DNA from: an uncultured Desulfovibrionaceae bacterium
GTDB taxonomy: Bacteria > Desulfobacterota > Desulfovibrionia > Desulfovibrionales > Desulfovibrionaceae
Assembly (NCBI GenBank): GCA_947074125.1
Contig: CAMTOM010000106.1
Location: 1 to 5,873 of the forward strand
Length of the DNA stretch: 5,873 nt
Direction: 5' to 3'
Under the pieces are notes generated by a model. That model was given only the letters and a program-made list of their open reading frames with translations. It made no database searches and was not told where the DNA came from. This document shows positions 5,310 through 5,873 of the stretch, one piece after another (position 1 is the stretch's first letter; every line of letters starts with the position of its first letter). The position numbers were made by a program, and so were the translations under genes.

Positions 5310-5331
5310 AAAATGCCTAAAGGAGTTTGAG

Positions 5332-5784
5332 ATGAAGTCTATATTTCCCATCGCAATGCTTATTGCGGGTCTTGGCATATGTTCTGTTGCCCACGCTTCT
5401 GATGATGCGGCAAACAGGGCTGCAACCATTAAGAGCATGAGCGGCAAAGTGGATGTTTTGCGTGAAGAATCTTCACTGGCTGCCAATGAAGGTATGGAGC
5501 TTTTCAAGCAGGATGTTATCCGTACCGCTGATGATGCGAGTGCGGGCGTTTGCTTTGTGGATGGCTCCCGTATGAGTCTTGGGCCAAACAGTGAACTGAT
5601 TGTGGAAAACTATGCCTTTGAACCACAGTCTGGCGAAAACGTTTTTGATGTGTATTTGCGCCAGGGAACATCTGTGTATTCTTCTGGGCATATTGGCAAG
5701 ATGACGCCTGAATCTATCAGAATCGCCACACCACAAACTGTCTTGAGTGTACGTGGCACAAAAATGCTCATTCCGGTGAAATAA
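5332..5784 (+). CDS. secreted FecR-domain protein, copy B
   Basis: A 150-residue paralogue of the protein at 3920. The signal peptide has Lys2, a hydrophobic core at 4-16 and a probable cut after SVAHA at 22; Cys17 is not in a lipobox. The mature FecR domain shows GKVDVLREE, DVIRTADDASAGVCFVDGS, MSLGPNSELIV, LRQGTSVYSSG and TPQTVLSVRGTK; the last keeps the VRGT turn typical of the family. As in copy A there is no transmembrane anchor or anti-sigma domain, so a free periplasmic protein is expected. The start is supported by AAAGGAG (5319-5325) at 6-nt spacing. It has its own promoter and a Fur-box-like site in the leader, suggesting expression when iron is scarce (inference). Another secreted or membrane protein starts 2 nt after its stop. 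Small FecR-domain proteins occur beside varied envelope and signalling genes, so the neighbour, not the domain, will define the role. Confidence 0.9.
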   Translation: MKSIFPIAMLIAGLGICSVAHASDDAANRAATIKSMSGKVDVLREESSLAANEGMELFKQDVIRTADDASAGVCFVDGSRMSLGPNSELIVENYAFEPQSGENVFDVYLRQGTSVYSSGHIGKMTPESIRIATPQTVLSVRGTKMLIPVK

Positions 5785-5786
5785 GC

Positions 5787-5873
5787 ATGAAAAAACCATA
5801 TGTTCTGAGAGGGTGTCTGTTGTTCTTTCGCCTCTTGTCTTTATCTTGTGTCCTTCCACAGGTTTACTTTTCT
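5787..5873 (+). CDS. start of an exported or membrane protein, partial (right edge)
   Basis: An open frame of 29 codons from ATG 5787 to the window end, 2 nt after the FecR copy B stop. It starts with Lys2 and Lys3 and Arg8, then a hydrophobic stretch (about 10-24: CLLFFRLLSLSCVLP) interrupted by Arg15. This is typical of a signal peptide or first membrane segment. SLSC is not a canonical lipobox. A weak GGTGA (5775-5779) inside the preceding gene may serve as ribosome binding site, so translation is probably coupled. The start does not resemble the OmpA lipoprotein that follows copy A, so the second unit probably has a different partner. The product cannot be named from 29 residues. Confidence 0.65.
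   Translation, partial: MKKPYVLRGCLLFFRLLSLSCVLPQVYFS

Larger units (their letters stand above)
4984..5331 (+). other. 348-nt AT-rich intergenic region between the two FecR units
   Basis: It contains no gene I can support. In order: two A/G-T/C-rich imperfect repeats (5052-5090), the terminator of the first unit (5115-5153), an AT-rich stretch with the palindrome GATATATC (5178-5185), a bulged inverted repeat (5199-5243), a promoter (5251-5277), a Fur-box-like palindrome (5291-5309) and the ribosome binding site AAAGGAG (5319-5325). It is clearly richer in A+T than the genes on either side. Confidence 0.65.

Noticed and set aside
5348..5388. lipobox at LGIC in FecR copy B
   Set aside because: Ile before Cys does not fit the lipobox, and a standard AHA cleavage site follows five residues later.
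1..5873. tRNA, rRNA, CRISPR, insertion sequence or phage attachment site
   Set aside because: No repeats with regular spacing, transposase or integrase motifs, or tRNA arm signatures were seen on either strand.

Overview
The window reads as chromosomal DNA of a Gram-negative bacterium. The evidence is a periplasmic FecR-domain protein, an outer-membrane-type OmpA lipoprotein and ordinary Shine-Dalgarno signals. The GluRS and the Nfu-gltX pairing remind me of Desulfovibrio-like Desulfobacterota, but that is recall, not a search result. No tRNA, rRNA, CRISPR array, transposase or attachment site was found.

Layout. (1) Minus strand, 1-1728: argF (ornithine carbamoyltransferase) followed after 27 nt by argB (N-acetylglutamate kinase), which runs off the left edge. 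They form a two-gene arginine-biosynthesis unit. The last readable part of argB lacks the expected catalytic lysine motif. (2) 1729-1875: divergent promoter region. (3) Plus strand, 1876-3542: a 74-residue Nfu-type Fe-S scaffold protein, then gltX (glutamyl-tRNA synthetase). A possible 35-codon ORF and a perfect 15-bp hairpin terminator (3691-3729) follow. (4) 3920-4983: a two-gene unit of a secreted FecR-domain protein and an OmpA-family lipoprotein, 2 nt apart, ending at a second terminator (5115-5153). (5) 5332-5873: a paralogous FecR-domain gene (about 64% identical over the 122-residue mature region, gapless, counted by hand), followed again after 2 nt by the start of another secreted or membrane protein cut by the right edge.

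The left half is core metabolism. The accessory interest lies in the right half, where a small stand-alone FecR-domain protein has been duplicated. Each copy is the first gene of a tightly coupled unit with a different envelope partner. The second copy has its own promoter and, between the predicted transcription start and the ribosome binding site, a 19-bp palindrome matching the classical Fur box at 15 of 19 positions. The first copy has no such site and has lost the Val-Arg-Gly-Thr motif near its C-terminus that the second keeps. A plausible reading is an envelope module with one iron-responsive copy and one diverged copy. Its function is unknown to me.
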